This document shows positions 1 to 7,153 of a DNA stretch of 64,000 nt, in pieces. Source of the DNA: Pseudomonas alkylphenolica (GTDB lineage: Bacteria; Pseudomonadota; Gammaproteobacteria; Pseudomonadales; Pseudomonadaceae); NCBI RefSeq assembly GCF_000746525.1, contig NZ_CP009048.1:1543501-1607500 (forward strand), written 5' to 3'. The notes beneath the pieces were generated by a model that was given only the letters and a program-made list of their open reading frames with translations, ran no database searches and was not told the DNA's origin. The translations under genes and the position numbers were made by a program. Position 1 is the first letter of the stretch. Each line of letters starts with the position of its first letter.

Positions 1-342
1 ATGATTCATCTTTCCGGATTCAGTGTCCGCTCCGAAAAAAATCCGCACGGTGATATCGAAATCAAGTTTAGCGGATTACGCCCCGGAGAGAAGCTGTATG
101 AAGAGTTACTGATTGGGGACAATGTGGTTGCCACAGAACACTCCATGATCATGCGCGCAAGTGAAGACTTCATTCAGTGGGACTCCTTCAAGGACAAGCT
201 TTCCCAGCTACTTCTCTCAATACAGGAGGATGATTTTGTGCGCATCCGTCAGCTGTTGTGTGAGATGGTTATCGGTTACTCCCCAGAAGGTGAAATTGTC
301 GATTGGATATACCGGGCGCGTAATGCTCGTAATTACAGTTGA
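1..342 (+). CDS. wbpM: C-terminal end of a WbpM/CapD-type nucleotide-sugar 4,6-dehydratase (partial)
   Basis: The frame is open from the first base, so the gene begins before the window; 113 residues remain. The stretch GLRPGEKLYEELLIG is the hallmark C-terminal motif of membrane-bound UDP-GlcNAc 4,6-dehydratases (WbpM, FlaA1, CapD), which start synthesis of modified sugars for O-antigen or capsule. The nucleotide-binding Rossmann part and the membrane segments would lie upstream, out of view. In Pseudomonas wbpM usually closes the O-antigen cluster and is followed by a comEA-like gene, as here, with one extra methyltransferase gene in between. The family call is firm; the exact sugar product cannot be told from this piece. 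Confidence 0.85.
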   Translation: MIHLSGFSVRSEKNPHGDIEIKFSGLRPGEKLYEELLIGDNVVATEHSMIMRASEDFIQWDSFKDKLSQLLLSIQEDDFVRIRQLLCEMVIGYSPEGEIVDWIYRARNARNYS

Positions 343-639
343 TATCTATTGTTTTGTCTGGTGGCGCTAACTTCTTATCGTGTATTATGCTGTTTTTAAT
401 GGTTTTCGCTGCTTTTGCTGAACTTCGTCTTTCATTTGGTGCGCGGGAAGGCGAAAGTGAACACCCAAGAGGTTATTTCAGTCCATGAAGGACTAACTGA
501 GCTGAGTCGCGAGTATTCTCGGCCATCGTCAGCCAGCGCGGCGATCTTCGCGCTGGCTGACTCGTGACCGCGCCACGATGATGCTCTCTGGTGCTAGTTT
601 TAAAGCCCATGCTCTTTAGTGTCGAGTTACAGTTGCTTG
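343..639. other. intergenic stretch with a strong hairpin
   Basis: No open frame here looks like a gene. The only structure seen is a 13-bp perfect inverted repeat at 528-540 and 549-561 with an 8-base loop. Composition is mixed and locally A+T-rich (343-480). Confidence 0.5.
528..561. terminator. 13-bp stem-loop between convergent genes
   Basis: GTCAGCCAGCGCG pairs perfectly with CGCGCTGGCTGAC around an 8-base loop. Partial pairing extends outward (GTCGCGAG with CTCGTGAC). It sits between the end of wbpM and the end of the opposing methyltransferase gene, where a two-way terminator would be expected, but there is no T-run on either side, so it could instead be another structured element. 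Confidence 0.4.
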
Positions 640-1278
640 TTATTTTGTTAGTTCTGAATATAAATTTATTTTATATTCGTTTTGCTCGGCTCTAGTTTCA
701 AGATGTTCGAGTTCTTTATGGAGTGACTCTCCGTATGACACAGGATGGTACTCCCGGTATCCGATGTAGGAGGCCATTGTTTTAAGACTCTCATGCGTAA
801 AGAAGTGGACGTGGCCCCATCGAGTGTAAGCGGAGTCTTGATTTTCAAGGATGCTTTCGTAGTTGGGCTTGTTGAAATGAACATTCATCACGCCATCCAA
901 CCCTGGAGTAGACAGTCGAAGAATACCGCCAGGCTTCAGGGTTCGATAAACCTCAAATAGGAACAATATCGCATCCTTTTGTTGGATGTGTTCGACAAAG
1001 TCCTCGCAAAAAGCATAGTCAAAATAGTTGTCAGGGAATGGGTGGCGATCAAGAATGTTTAATTTGTAGACATTTTCCGCAACATTTCTTGGCACTCCCC
1101 CAAAATGCGTGAAGTTCCAGATTAATGCATCATCGAAAAAGTCAACGTTAAGCCACCCCTTGAAAGCATTCAGCCCACAGGCATACTGAATTTTCTTAGA
1201 TATTGGGGTCTTTTCGTCGATTTGAAGTGGTGTGAAGCCTTCCAGCGGAATCAGATCTGCAGCATCGTAACTGGTCAT
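640..1278 (-). CDS. class I SAM-dependent methyltransferase, A+T-rich
   Basis: The 212-residue product has the layout of a small class I methyltransferase: ACGLNAFKGWLNVDF in place of the glycine-rich SAM loop, FDYAFCEDFVEHI as the acidic motif after strand 4, and LKPGGILRLSTPG as the late strand-loop. Related proteins occur in lipopolysaccharide and glycan loci, so an O-antigen sugar methylation or decoration role is reasonable, but the substrate is unknown. It is convergent with wbpM and carries A/T-rich codons unlike the rest of the window, a usual sign of acquired surface-polysaccharide genes. The start at 1278 is the only good ATG; no strong ribosome-binding site is seen. Confidence 0.75.
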   Translation of the reverse strand: MTSYDAADLIPLEGFTPLQIDEKTPISKKIQYACGLNAFKGWLNVDFFDDALIWNFTHFGGVPRNVAENVYKLNILDRHPFPDNYFDYAFCEDFVEHIQQKDAILFLFEVYRTLKPGGILRLSTPGLDGVMNVHFNKPNYESILENQDSAYTRWGHVHFFTHESLKTMASYIGYREYHPVSYGESLHKELEHLETRAEQNEYKINLYSELTK

Positions 1279-1749
1279 CCCGTGAGCCTCGCTAATTGAT
1301 TAGCTGAAAAACCATAGCATGGCATTGAGTTTCGCGCGCGCAGCGCACGAAATATTTGAAACGAGATGGCACTCTGCCGGTAATACGAGCCAATCTACCG
1401 CATTCCGCTAACCAGCCAGCGGCTTTGCCATGTAACCGAGCCATGACGCTACCCGACGCCTAAGCCGAAAAGACGCGCCTCTACCCAGGTACATGGCCCC
1501 CATAAACTCCACAGCCACAAGGAGGGTAACGATTTAGGGGGCTGTGGAGTGAGCAGCTTCAGGACTGCAAGGTCTCGTAGTCTTCCGTCGCCCTGATACG
1601 CTCAGCGTGCCTGTACTTGCTCCCGGGCTTCGTCCGATTTGGTAATGAATCCACGGTATCTGGTTGGTTGACGCCTCCCCTAAGCGTTCTATGTTTCAAA
1701 GGCAGCCAAGGAAAAGCTGCCTTTACATTTAGCCAAGGAGTATCACCCC
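1279..1749. other. 471-base intergenic region with two inverted repeats
   Basis: No gene could be supported. Two stem-loops are visible: CTCCACAGCC (1507-1516) with GGCTGTGGAG (1540-1549), and AAAGGCAGC (1698-1706) with GCTGCCTTT (1716-1724). The second lies just before the comEA ribosome-binding site and could terminate or attenuate incoming transcription. A short minus-strand frame over 1559-1843 overlaps comEA and was not accepted. Confidence 0.4.
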
Positions 1750-2076
1750 ATGCGCAACACCGTCCTGTCCTACCTGCTACTTCCTCTGTTCGCCAGCGCA
1801 TCCTTTTCGTTGAGTGCGGCACCGGCAACAGAGACTGTGACAAGCCCGGTGCCTGTCGTGGCTACGCAACAGACCGTCGCACGGCTGGACCTCAACACCG
1901 CCGACGTTCTAACCCTGCAATCCACCCTGTCCGGCATCGGCAAAACCAAGGCCGAAGCTATCGTCGCATACCGCGAAGAGCACGGCGCCTTCACTACGGT
2001 GGATGAGCTGCTGGAGATCAAGGGCATCGGTAAGGCCCTGCTCGATCGCAACCGCGACAAGCTCACAGTCAACTAG
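1750..2076 (+). CDS. ComEA-family helix-hairpin-helix DNA-binding protein
   Basis: The protein has 108 residues. A signal peptide covers about residues 1-24 (hydrophobic core LLLPLFASASFSL, cleavage near SAAPA), so it is exported. The rest is a ComEA-type double helix-hairpin-helix: LDLNTADVLTLQSTLSGIGKT, then AIVAYREEHGAF and VDELLEIKGIGKALLDR. The family binds double-stranded DNA without sequence specificity in the periplasm during natural uptake, although many Pseudomonas that encode it are not known to be competent. A ribosome-binding site (AAGGAG, 1735-1740) precedes the ATG and a clear terminator follows. It stands alone, in the usual position after the O-antigen locus. Confidence 0.9.
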   Translation: MRNTVLSYLLLPLFASASFSLSAAPATETVTSPVPVVATQQTVARLDLNTADVLTLQSTLSGIGKTKAEAIVAYREEHGAFTTVDELLEIKGIGKALLDRNRDKLTVN

Positions 2077-2085
2077 CGCTCCCAG

Positions 2086-2113
2086 AAAGGCCGGTCAATG
2101 ACCGGCCTTCTTG
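2086..2113 (+). terminator. rho-independent terminator after comEA
   Basis: AAGGCCGGTCA (2087-2097) and TGACCGGCCTT (2099-2109) form an uninterrupted 11-bp inverted repeat followed by CTTGTTT. It begins about 10 bases after the comEA stop codon. Confidence 0.8.
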
Positions 2114-2146
2114 TTTCGGTATGCCTTTGGTCGGCCGAATTTGTAT

Positions 2147-2168
2147 AAATATTACGATGGTAATATTT
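2147..2168. promoter_or_regulatory. candidate operator, 9-bp perfect inverted repeat
   Basis: AAATATTAC and GTAATATTT flank a 4-base centre, 51 bases before the start of the short-chain dehydrogenase gene. The size and symmetry suit a dimeric repressor of the TetR or MarR type. No regulator gene is adjacent, so the partner is unknown. Confidence 0.4.
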
Positions 2169-2218
2169 TTCTTTAAACAGATTCATCCTTCCCTAGGTAG
2201 TCCCAGGAGATCACCGTT

Positions 2219-3013
2219 ATGTCAGCTTCCTCGGTAACCCCTACCGCGCTCGTCACTGGCGCGTCTTCCGGAATCGGTGCGGTTTATGCCGAGCGTCTGG
2301 CTGCTCGTGGTCACGACCTGCTGTTGGTCGCACGGGACCAACAGCGGCTTGACGCCTTGGCAGCTGATCTACAGGCCCGGCATGGCATCAATGTCGAGGT
2401 ATTGTCGGCAGATTTTGCACAAGCGGCAGATCTGGCCCGTGTCGAACAGCGTTTACGCGATGACCAGAGCATTGGTGTGTTGGTCAATAACGCCGGTATC
2501 GCCATGAATGGCACCTTGGCGGACGCTACTGCTGCGCAGATCGATGCGTTGGTGGCGCTCAACATTGTGGCGGTAACACGTCTGGCGTCGGCCGCGGCCG
2601 CCCAGTTTGGCAAAGCCGGCCGCGGCACCATCATCAACATCGCCTCGGTCGTTGCTCTGGCGCCTGAGATGTTCAACGCGGTGTACAGCGCGAGCAAGGC
2701 CTATGTACTGAGCCTGACTCAGACGCTGCAAGGTGAGTTGAAAGAGAAGAATGTACAGGTTCAGGCGGTGTTGCCGGGTGTGACCCGCACCGAGATCTGG
2801 GAGCGCTCGGGCCTGGATGTCGCACAGATCGATCCGCAGATGGTTATGGAAGCAGGAGAGATGGTCGACGCGGCGCTGGCGGGGTTGGACAGCGGGGAGT
2901 TGGTGACCATTCCGTCGCTGCCTGATGCCGCGCACTGGCAGGCTTTTATCAAGGCACGCGATACACTGAGGCCAAATCTGTCGCGCAGTTCTGCCGCAGC
3001 ACGTTACAAGTGA
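2219..3013 (+). CDS. short-chain dehydrogenase/reductase (DltE-like)
   Basis: A 264-residue classical short-chain dehydrogenase, presumably a cytoplasmic NAD(P)-dependent oxidoreductase. Visible motifs are TGASSGIG (13-20) for cofactor binding, NNAG near residue 90, and YSASK (156-160) with the catalytic Tyr and Lys. The sequence TALVTGASSGIGAVYAERLAARGHDLLLVAR resembles the DltE/YqjQ branch, which prefers NADP because of the Arg after the second strand. AGGAGA (2204-2209) supports the ATG at 2219. It is a single gene behind a short palindrome that may be its operator. The substrate cannot be inferred. Confidence 0.88.
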   Translation: MSASSVTPTALVTGASSGIGAVYAERLAARGHDLLLVARDQQRLDALAADLQARHGINVEVLSADFAQAADLARVEQRLRDDQSIGVLVNNAGIAMNGTLADATAAQIDALVALNIVAVTRLASAAAAQFGKAGRGTIINIASVVALAPEMFNAVYSASKAYVLSLTQTLQGELKEKNVQVQAVLPGVTRTEIWERSGLDVAQIDPQMVMEAGEMVDAALAGLDSGELVTIPSLPDAAHWQAFIKARDTLRPNLSRSSAAARYK

Positions 3014-3043
3014 TGCTGTGAGCCAGCCAGATAGCAGGTGGGC

Positions 3044-3211
3044 TCAACGATCCTGCGCATCCTTGGCATCCATTTCAGCATTGCGTTCCTGCACGCGCTT
3101 GAGCTGCTCTTCAGTCAGGGGCAGCTTTTTCGCGGTATCACGCAGCAGCATCAGGCCACCGACGATGGAGCCTATCGCGAGCACCAGGATCAACCAGGCA
3201 TACCAGGGCAT
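3044..3211 (-). CDS. small membrane protein, DUF2897 family
   Basis: A 55-residue protein too short for routine ORF filters. It starts MPWYAWLILVLAIGSIVGGL, a single N-terminal membrane helix of about 20 residues, and continues with a charged, helical tail (TEEQLKRVQERNAEMDAKD). This pattern and the MPWYAWLILVLA start match the DUF2897 family of Pseudomonas as I remember it; the function is unknown. AAGGAGAATTAC precedes the ATG. It lies convergent to the dehydrogenase and divergent from pyrF. Confidence 0.75.
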   Translation of the reverse strand: MPWYAWLILVLAIGSIVGGLMLLRDTAKKLPLTEEQLKRVQERNAEMDAKDAQDR

Positions 3212-3390
3212 GTAATTCTCCTTCAGAGCGGCGAAAGATGTCGCTCCTGTTAAGTTGGAGCCAATGCATCATTCATTGGTTCAATTATAGGGGCGCCGCC
3301 GCTGGCGGGCCAATTCGCGATCATTGGCCCCCATAAACCGCGACTTCGTTTACAATGCGCGCCGTTCAAGACTTGCCAAGAGACCCGCCC

Positions 3391-4092
3391 ATGTCCGCCT
3401 GCCAGACGCCCATCATCGTCGCCCTGGATTTCCCTACCCGTGACGCCGCCCTGAAACTGGCGGATCAGCTCGATCCGTCCCTGTGCCGGGTCAAGGTCGG
3501 CAAGGAGCTGTTCACCAGCAGCGCATCGGGCATTGTCGAAACCCTGGTCGAGAAGGGCTTCGAGGTGTTCCTCGATCTGAAATTCCACGACATTCCCAAC
3601 ACCACTGCCATGGCTGTTAAAGCCGCTGCGGAGATGGGTGTATGGATGGTCAACGTCCACTGCTCCGGTGGCCTGCGCATGATGTCGGCCTGCCGCGAGG
3701 TGCTGGCCAAGCGCAGCGGTCCACAACCGCTGCTGATCGGTGTGACTGTGCTGACCAGCATGGAGCGTGAAGACCTGGCCGGCATTGGCCTGGATATCGA
3801 ACCGCAGGAGCAGGTGCTGCGCCTGGCAGCACTGGCTGAAAAGGCTGGCATGGACGGTCTGGTGTGCTCTGCCCTGGAAGCGCCGGCGCTGAAGGCTGCG
3901 CATCCGTCGCTGCAACTGGTTACCCCGGGTATTCGTCCGGCAGGCAGTGCCCAGGATGACCAGCGTCGTATCCTGACCCCGCGTCAGGCGCTGGACGCCG
4001 GTTCCGATTACCTGGTGATCGGTCGCCCGATCAGCCAGGCTGCCGACCCGGCGCAGGCGCTGGCCGCGGTGGTTGCAGAGATTCGCGCTTGA
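3391..4092 (+). CDS. pyrF: orotidine 5'-phosphate decarboxylase
   Basis: PyrF removes CO2 from orotidine monophosphate to give UMP, the last step of de novo pyrimidine synthesis, in the cytoplasm. The 233-residue protein contains the catalytic tetrad region [11 protein letters not shown] with D62, K64 and D67, an N-terminal IIVALDFPT strand and the phosphate-binding C-terminal end VTPGIRP and YLVIGRPI. An upstream in-frame ATG at 3355 would add 12 poorly conserved residues; the start at 3391 ([13 protein letters not shown]) gives the usual family length. It is monocistronic and followed by a REP pair. Confidence 0.96.
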   Translation: MSACQTPIIVALDFPTRDAALKLADQLDPSLCRVKVGKELFTSSASGIVETLVEKGFEVFLDLKFHDIPNTTAMAVKAAAEMGVWMVNVHCSGGLRMMSACREVLAKRSGPQPLLIGVTVLTSMEREDLAGIGLDIEPQEQVLRLAALAEKAGMDGLVCSALEAPALKAAHPSLQLVTPGIRPAGSAQDDQRRILTPRQALDAGSDYLVIGRPISQAADPAQALAAVVAEIRA

Positions 4093-4118
4093 TTTGATGC
4101 TGGTGGGGGTTCCAGTGA

Positions 4119-4187
4119 GTGGGAGCGGGCTTGCCCCGCGATGCGATCTACCTGATACCCGCAATCGCGGGGCAAGCCCGCTCCCAC
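4119..4187. repeat. REP pair (inverted) after pyrF
   Basis: Two REP copies in inverted orientation: GTGGGAGCGGGCTTGCCCCG and its reverse complement, separated by about 20 bases. The pair lies between the convergent ends of pyrF and the CurA-type reductase. Confidence 0.9.
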
Positions 4188-4205
4188 AGAAGCCTCCCAC
4201 CGTTA

Positions 4206-5210
4206 TTAGACTTTCAGTACCAGCTTGCCGAAATTTTCCCCGCTGAACAGCTTCAACAGCGTCTCGGGGAAGGTTTCCAGCCCTTCGACCACATCTTCCT
4301 TGCTCTTCAGTTTGCCGGTTGCCAGCCAGCCGGCAATTTCCTGTGCGGCCTTGCCGTAATTGGCGGCATGGTCCATCACCACGAAGCCTTCCATTCGCGC
4401 CCGGTTGACCAGCAGTGACAGGTAATTGGCCGGACCTTTGACCGCCTGCTTGTTGTTGTACTGGCTGATGGCACCGCAAATCACCACCCGTGCCTTGAAA
4501 TTCAAGCGGCTGAGCACGGCATCAAGAATGTCGCCGCCGACATTGTCGAAGTAGACGTCGACCCCTTTCGGGCATTCACGCTTGAGGCCTTCGAGGACAT
4601 CCTCGGCCTTGTAGTCAATGACGCCGTCGAAGCCCAGCTCGTCTTTCAGGTACTGACATTTCTCTTTGCCCCCGGCGATCCCGACCACCCGGCAACCTTT
4701 GATCTTGGCAATCTGTCCGGCAATGCTGCCTACTGCACCGGCGGCTCCGGAGAGCACCACGGTGTCACCTTCCTTGGGAGCGCCGACGTCGAGCAGGGCG
4801 AAGTAGGCGGTCATGCCGGTCATGCCCAGGGCGGACAGGTAGCGCGGCAGCGGTGCCAGTTTCGGATCGATCTTGTAGAAGCCCTGCGGTTCGCCGACGA
4901 AGTAGTCCTGCACACCGAGGGCACCATTGACGTGGTCGCCGACGGCGAAGCCGGGGTGTTTCGAGGCGATCACTTCGCCGACGCCCAAGGCGCGCATGAC
5001 CTGGCCAAGAGCCACTGGCGGAATGTAAGACTTGCCCTCGTTCATCCAGCCGCGCATGGCCGGGTCCAGGGACAGGTAGAGGTTTTTCACCTGTACCTGG
5101 CCTTCGCCGGGTTCACCGAGTGGTATCTGTTCGAAGTTGAAGTCGTCACGGCTGACTGCTCCGATCGGGCGTTTGGCGAGCAGGAAGCGGCGGTTGGTCT
5201 GGGCGGTCAT
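4206..5210 (-). CDS. NADP-dependent medium-chain reductase (CurA/leukotriene B4 dehydrogenase type)
   Basis: The 334-residue protein is a zinc-independent medium-chain dehydrogenase. NRRFLLAKRPIGAV at the start, LSLDPAMRGWM, ALGMTGMTAYFALLDVG and the nucleotide-binding loop SGAAGAVGSIAGQIAK match the double-bond reductase group that includes E. coli CurA, which reduces curcumin and related alpha,beta-unsaturated ketones with NADPH. IAGGKEKCQYLKDELGFD and YFDNVGGDILDAVL are also typical. Its divergent neighbour is another oxidoreductase (SDR at 5441). The physiological substrate is unknown, but detoxification of reactive enones is the usual proposal. Confidence 0.9.
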   Translation of the reverse strand: MTAQTNRRFLLAKRPIGAVSRDDFNFEQIPLGEPGEGQVQVKNLYLSLDPAMRGWMNEGKSYIPPVALGQVMRALGVGEVIASKHPGFAVGDHVNGALGVQDYFVGEPQGFYKIDPKLAPLPRYLSALGMTGMTAYFALLDVGAPKEGDTVVLSGAAGAVGSIAGQIAKIKGCRVVGIAGGKEKCQYLKDELGFDGVIDYKAEDVLEGLKRECPKGVDVYFDNVGGDILDAVLSRLNFKARVVICGAISQYNNKQAVKGPANYLSLLVNRARMEGFVVMDHAANYGKAAQEIAGWLATGKLKSKEDVVEGLETFPETLLKLFSGENFGKLVLKV

Positions 5211-5314
5211 GGCAGGGGCTCTCGCATGAAGGGCAAAGTGTGTTGATAGACCCTCACAGGCATTCCGGCAAGGTTTACCCGCTTGGCGAATGCATTACGA
5301 TCCACACGCGTGAT

Positions 5315-5340
5315 TCAGCATTATCCAGATAATCACCCGA
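5315..5340. promoter_or_regulatory. palindromic element between two divergent oxidoreductase genes
   Basis: ATTATC (5320-5325) and GATAAT (5328-5333) form a palindrome with a 2-base centre, within a 230-base gap that separates the reductase at 5210 from the SDR at 5441. It could be an operator shared by both promoters; no adjacent regulator is present. Confidence 0.25.
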
Positions 5341-5440
5341 ACCGATATCGCTTCAACCGGCACCCTGATGATGCTGCCAATCCGTGCTGCCGGCCGCCTA
5401 GACTCCAGGCACTGACCTCACTTTGTTGCAGGAGCTAGCG

Positions 5441-6202
5441 ATGAGCATGACTTTTTCCGGCCAGGTTGCCCTGGTCACTGGCGGCGCGGCGGGTATCGGC
5501 CGGGCGACGGCCTTGGCATTTGCCGCCGAAGGTTTGAAGGTGGTGGTTGCCGATCTAGACGCTGCAGGCGGCCAGGGGACGGTCGATCTGATCCGCGCCG
5601 CAGGGGGAGAGGCGCTGTTCGTAACTTGTAACGTTACCCGCGAAGCCGATGTGCAGCAGCTGCTCGCTTGCACTGTCGAGGCTTATGGGCGTCTCGACTA
5701 TGCCTTCAACAATGCCGGCATCGAAATCGAGCAAGGCCGCTTGGCCGAAGGCAGCGAAGCCGAGTTCGACGCGATCATGGGCGTCAACGTCAAGGGGGTG
5801 TGGTTGTGCATGAAGTACCAGCTACCGCTGTTGCTGGCCCAGGGCGGCGGTGCGATTGTCAACACCGCGTCGGTGGCCGGGCTCGGCGCGGCGCCGAAAA
5901 TGAGTATCTACAGCGCCTCCAAGCATGCGGTGATCGGTCTGACCAAGTCGGCGGCGATTGAATACGCCAAGAAGAAAATCCGCGTCAACGCCGTCTGCCC
6001 GGCGGTGATCGATACCGATATGTTCCGCCGTGCCTATGAGGCCGATCCGCGCAAGGCCGAGTTTGCTGCAGCCATGCACCCCGTAGGGCGTATTGGTAAG
6101 GTCGAAGAGATCGCCAGCGCGGTGCTGTACCTGTGCAGTGATGGCGCCGCGTTCACCACCGGCCATGCCCTGGCGGTGGATGGTGGGGCGACTGCGATTT
6201 GA
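5441..6202 (+). CDS. short-chain dehydrogenase/reductase
   Basis: A 253-residue classical SDR. TGGAAGIG (13-20) binds the cofactor, VADLDAAGG after the second strand suggests NAD(H) preference through the Asp, NNAG follows near residue 89, and YSASK (157-161) holds the catalytic pair. The end, GHALAVDGGATAI, is the usual FabG-like C-terminus. AGGAG (5430-5434) directs the ATG at 5441 rather than the earlier in-frame ATG at 5423. It is divergent from the CurA-type reductase. The substrate is unknown; the general family assignment is secure. Confidence 0.88.
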   Translation: MSMTFSGQVALVTGGAAGIGRATALAFAAEGLKVVVADLDAAGGQGTVDLIRAAGGEALFVTCNVTREADVQQLLACTVEAYGRLDYAFNNAGIEIEQGRLAEGSEAEFDAIMGVNVKGVWLCMKYQLPLLLAQGGGAIVNTASVAGLGAAPKMSIYSASKHAVIGLTKSAAIEYAKKKIRVNAVCPAVIDTDMFRRAYEADPRKAEFAAAMHPVGRIGKVEEIASAVLYLCSDGAAFTTGHALAVDGGATAI

Positions 6203-6206
6203 CGTG

Positions 6207-7022
6207 CTAGCCTGCTTTTAGCTGCCCCGTGAGAAACACTGTGCGTCGGTCTTTGCGGCCGACGTGTTGATGTTTGCTGAGCTCATAGCAGGGCGTGAAG
6301 CGCTCTCGGTCGATATCGGGATAATCAGCCAGCGCCGCATCGACCAGTTCGTCGTAGCGAGCCTCGGTGATAAAGCGGTAGATCTCGCGGAAGTAGAAGA
6401 AGCCGAACTGAAAGCCGAGGGTCTCGCTGAGGAAATCGGTTGGCCGACAGAAACAGTTTTCCAGGTCGATGGCCTGGGCCGGTGCCGACAGTTTGTCGGG
6501 CAACATCACGTTGGCAGCCCACAGGTCCATATGGCTGACACCTTGCTGGTGCAGTGAGTGCAGCAGTTCGAAGGCGCTGACAATCAACGTTTCAACCTGT
6601 TTCGGATTGGCGTTGACCCACTCCCAGCCATCGGTATGACCCGCTAGCAAGCCCGTGATAATGATGAAGTCATCCATCAGACCAAGACGGTCCCTGGAGT
6701 AACCAAAGCCAATCAACGGCGCAACCCGGGCGCCGCGTTTGTGCGCTTCGGCGGTATTGACCAGCTCTTCGATCACCCAGTCATTCAGGCCTTGGCGTTT
6801 GCTGCCACCAAAGGCCACCCGCAGCTTTTTTTTCAGCGAGTCCAGGGGCTGGCGTTTGGTGAATAGCGCGCTTCGGCTACAGTCCAGCGGCGCGCTGATG
6901 CGCTTGGTCGAGCCCTGCTGTTCTACCAGACGCTGCAACGCATGAGCGGTGAAGGTGGCGGGAGGTGCTTTGAAGTGTAGTGTGGAACGACGGTGGTTGA
7001 GTGTGTAGGAAAACTCATTCAC
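6207..7022 (-). CDS. lipopolysaccharide-kinase-like protein (InaA/WaaP family)
   Basis: About 271 residues with a protein-kinase-like fold. The catalytic loop reads SHMDLWAANVML (Asp as base, Asn for metal) and the DFG equivalent is AIDLENC. The N-terminal half has the beta-rich lobe with KKKLRVAFGG. This pattern fits the Kdo/WaaP and InaA kinases, which phosphorylate lipopolysaccharide core sugars or act in envelope stress. A GTG at 7046 is possible, but the GTG at 7022 has AAGGA four bases upstream and is preferred. Its upstream region carries a 19-bp palindrome and two TTTTCAC repeats. The actual substrate is inferred only from the family. Confidence 0.75.
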   Translation of the reverse strand: MNEFSYTLNHRRSTLHFKAPPATFTAHALQRLVEQQGSTKRISAPLDCSRSALFTKRQPLDSLKKKLRVAFGGSKRQGLNDWVIEELVNTAEAHKRGARVAPLIGFGYSRDRLGLMDDFIIITGLLAGHTDGWEWVNANPKQVETLIVSAFELLHSLHQQGVSHMDLWAANVMLPDKLSAPAQAIDLENCFCRPTDFLSETLGFQFGFFYFREIYRFITEARYDELVDAALADYPDIDRERFTPCYELSKHQHVGRKDRRTVFLTGQLKAG

Positions 7023-7081
7023 CAGATCCTTGCATCCGCGCGTCACTGCTGCACATCCATAATGTCAAAATGCTATCGTCA

Positions 7082-7100
7082 AGGAAATGTAACATTTCCT
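7082..7100. promoter_or_regulatory. 19-bp perfect palindrome upstream of the InaA-type kinase
   Basis: AGGAAATGT and ACATTTCCT flank a single central A. It is about 60 bases before the kinase start, between the kinase promoter region and the end of the MFS gene, and is a good candidate operator. Confidence 0.45.
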
Positions 7101-7116
7101 ACAGAATTTTACATTT

Positions 7117-7134
7117 TTTTCACGTTGTTTTCAC
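7117..7134. promoter_or_regulatory. tandem TTTTCAC repeats, 11-bp spacing
   Basis: TTTTCAC occurs at 7117-7123 and again at 7128-7134, exactly one helical turn apart, upstream of the kinase gene. Direct repeats at this spacing are the usual target of OmpR-type response regulators; a TTTTCAC-containing motif is what I recall for Pseudomonas ColR, which controls envelope genes. Confidence 0.4.
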
Positions 7135-7153
7135 CGCCGTAAGCGCCCGTTTT

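Noticed and set aside
1559..1843. 94-codon minus-strand frame
   Set aside because: Overlaps comEA on the opposite strand; its end (KYRHAERIRATEDYETLQS) looked slightly protein-like and might be a transposase remnant, but there is no start signal or known motif.
3250..4479. 409-codon minus-strand open frame
   Set aside because: Covers pyrF and the reductase's end on the opposite strand; Gln/Arg/His-rich shadow.
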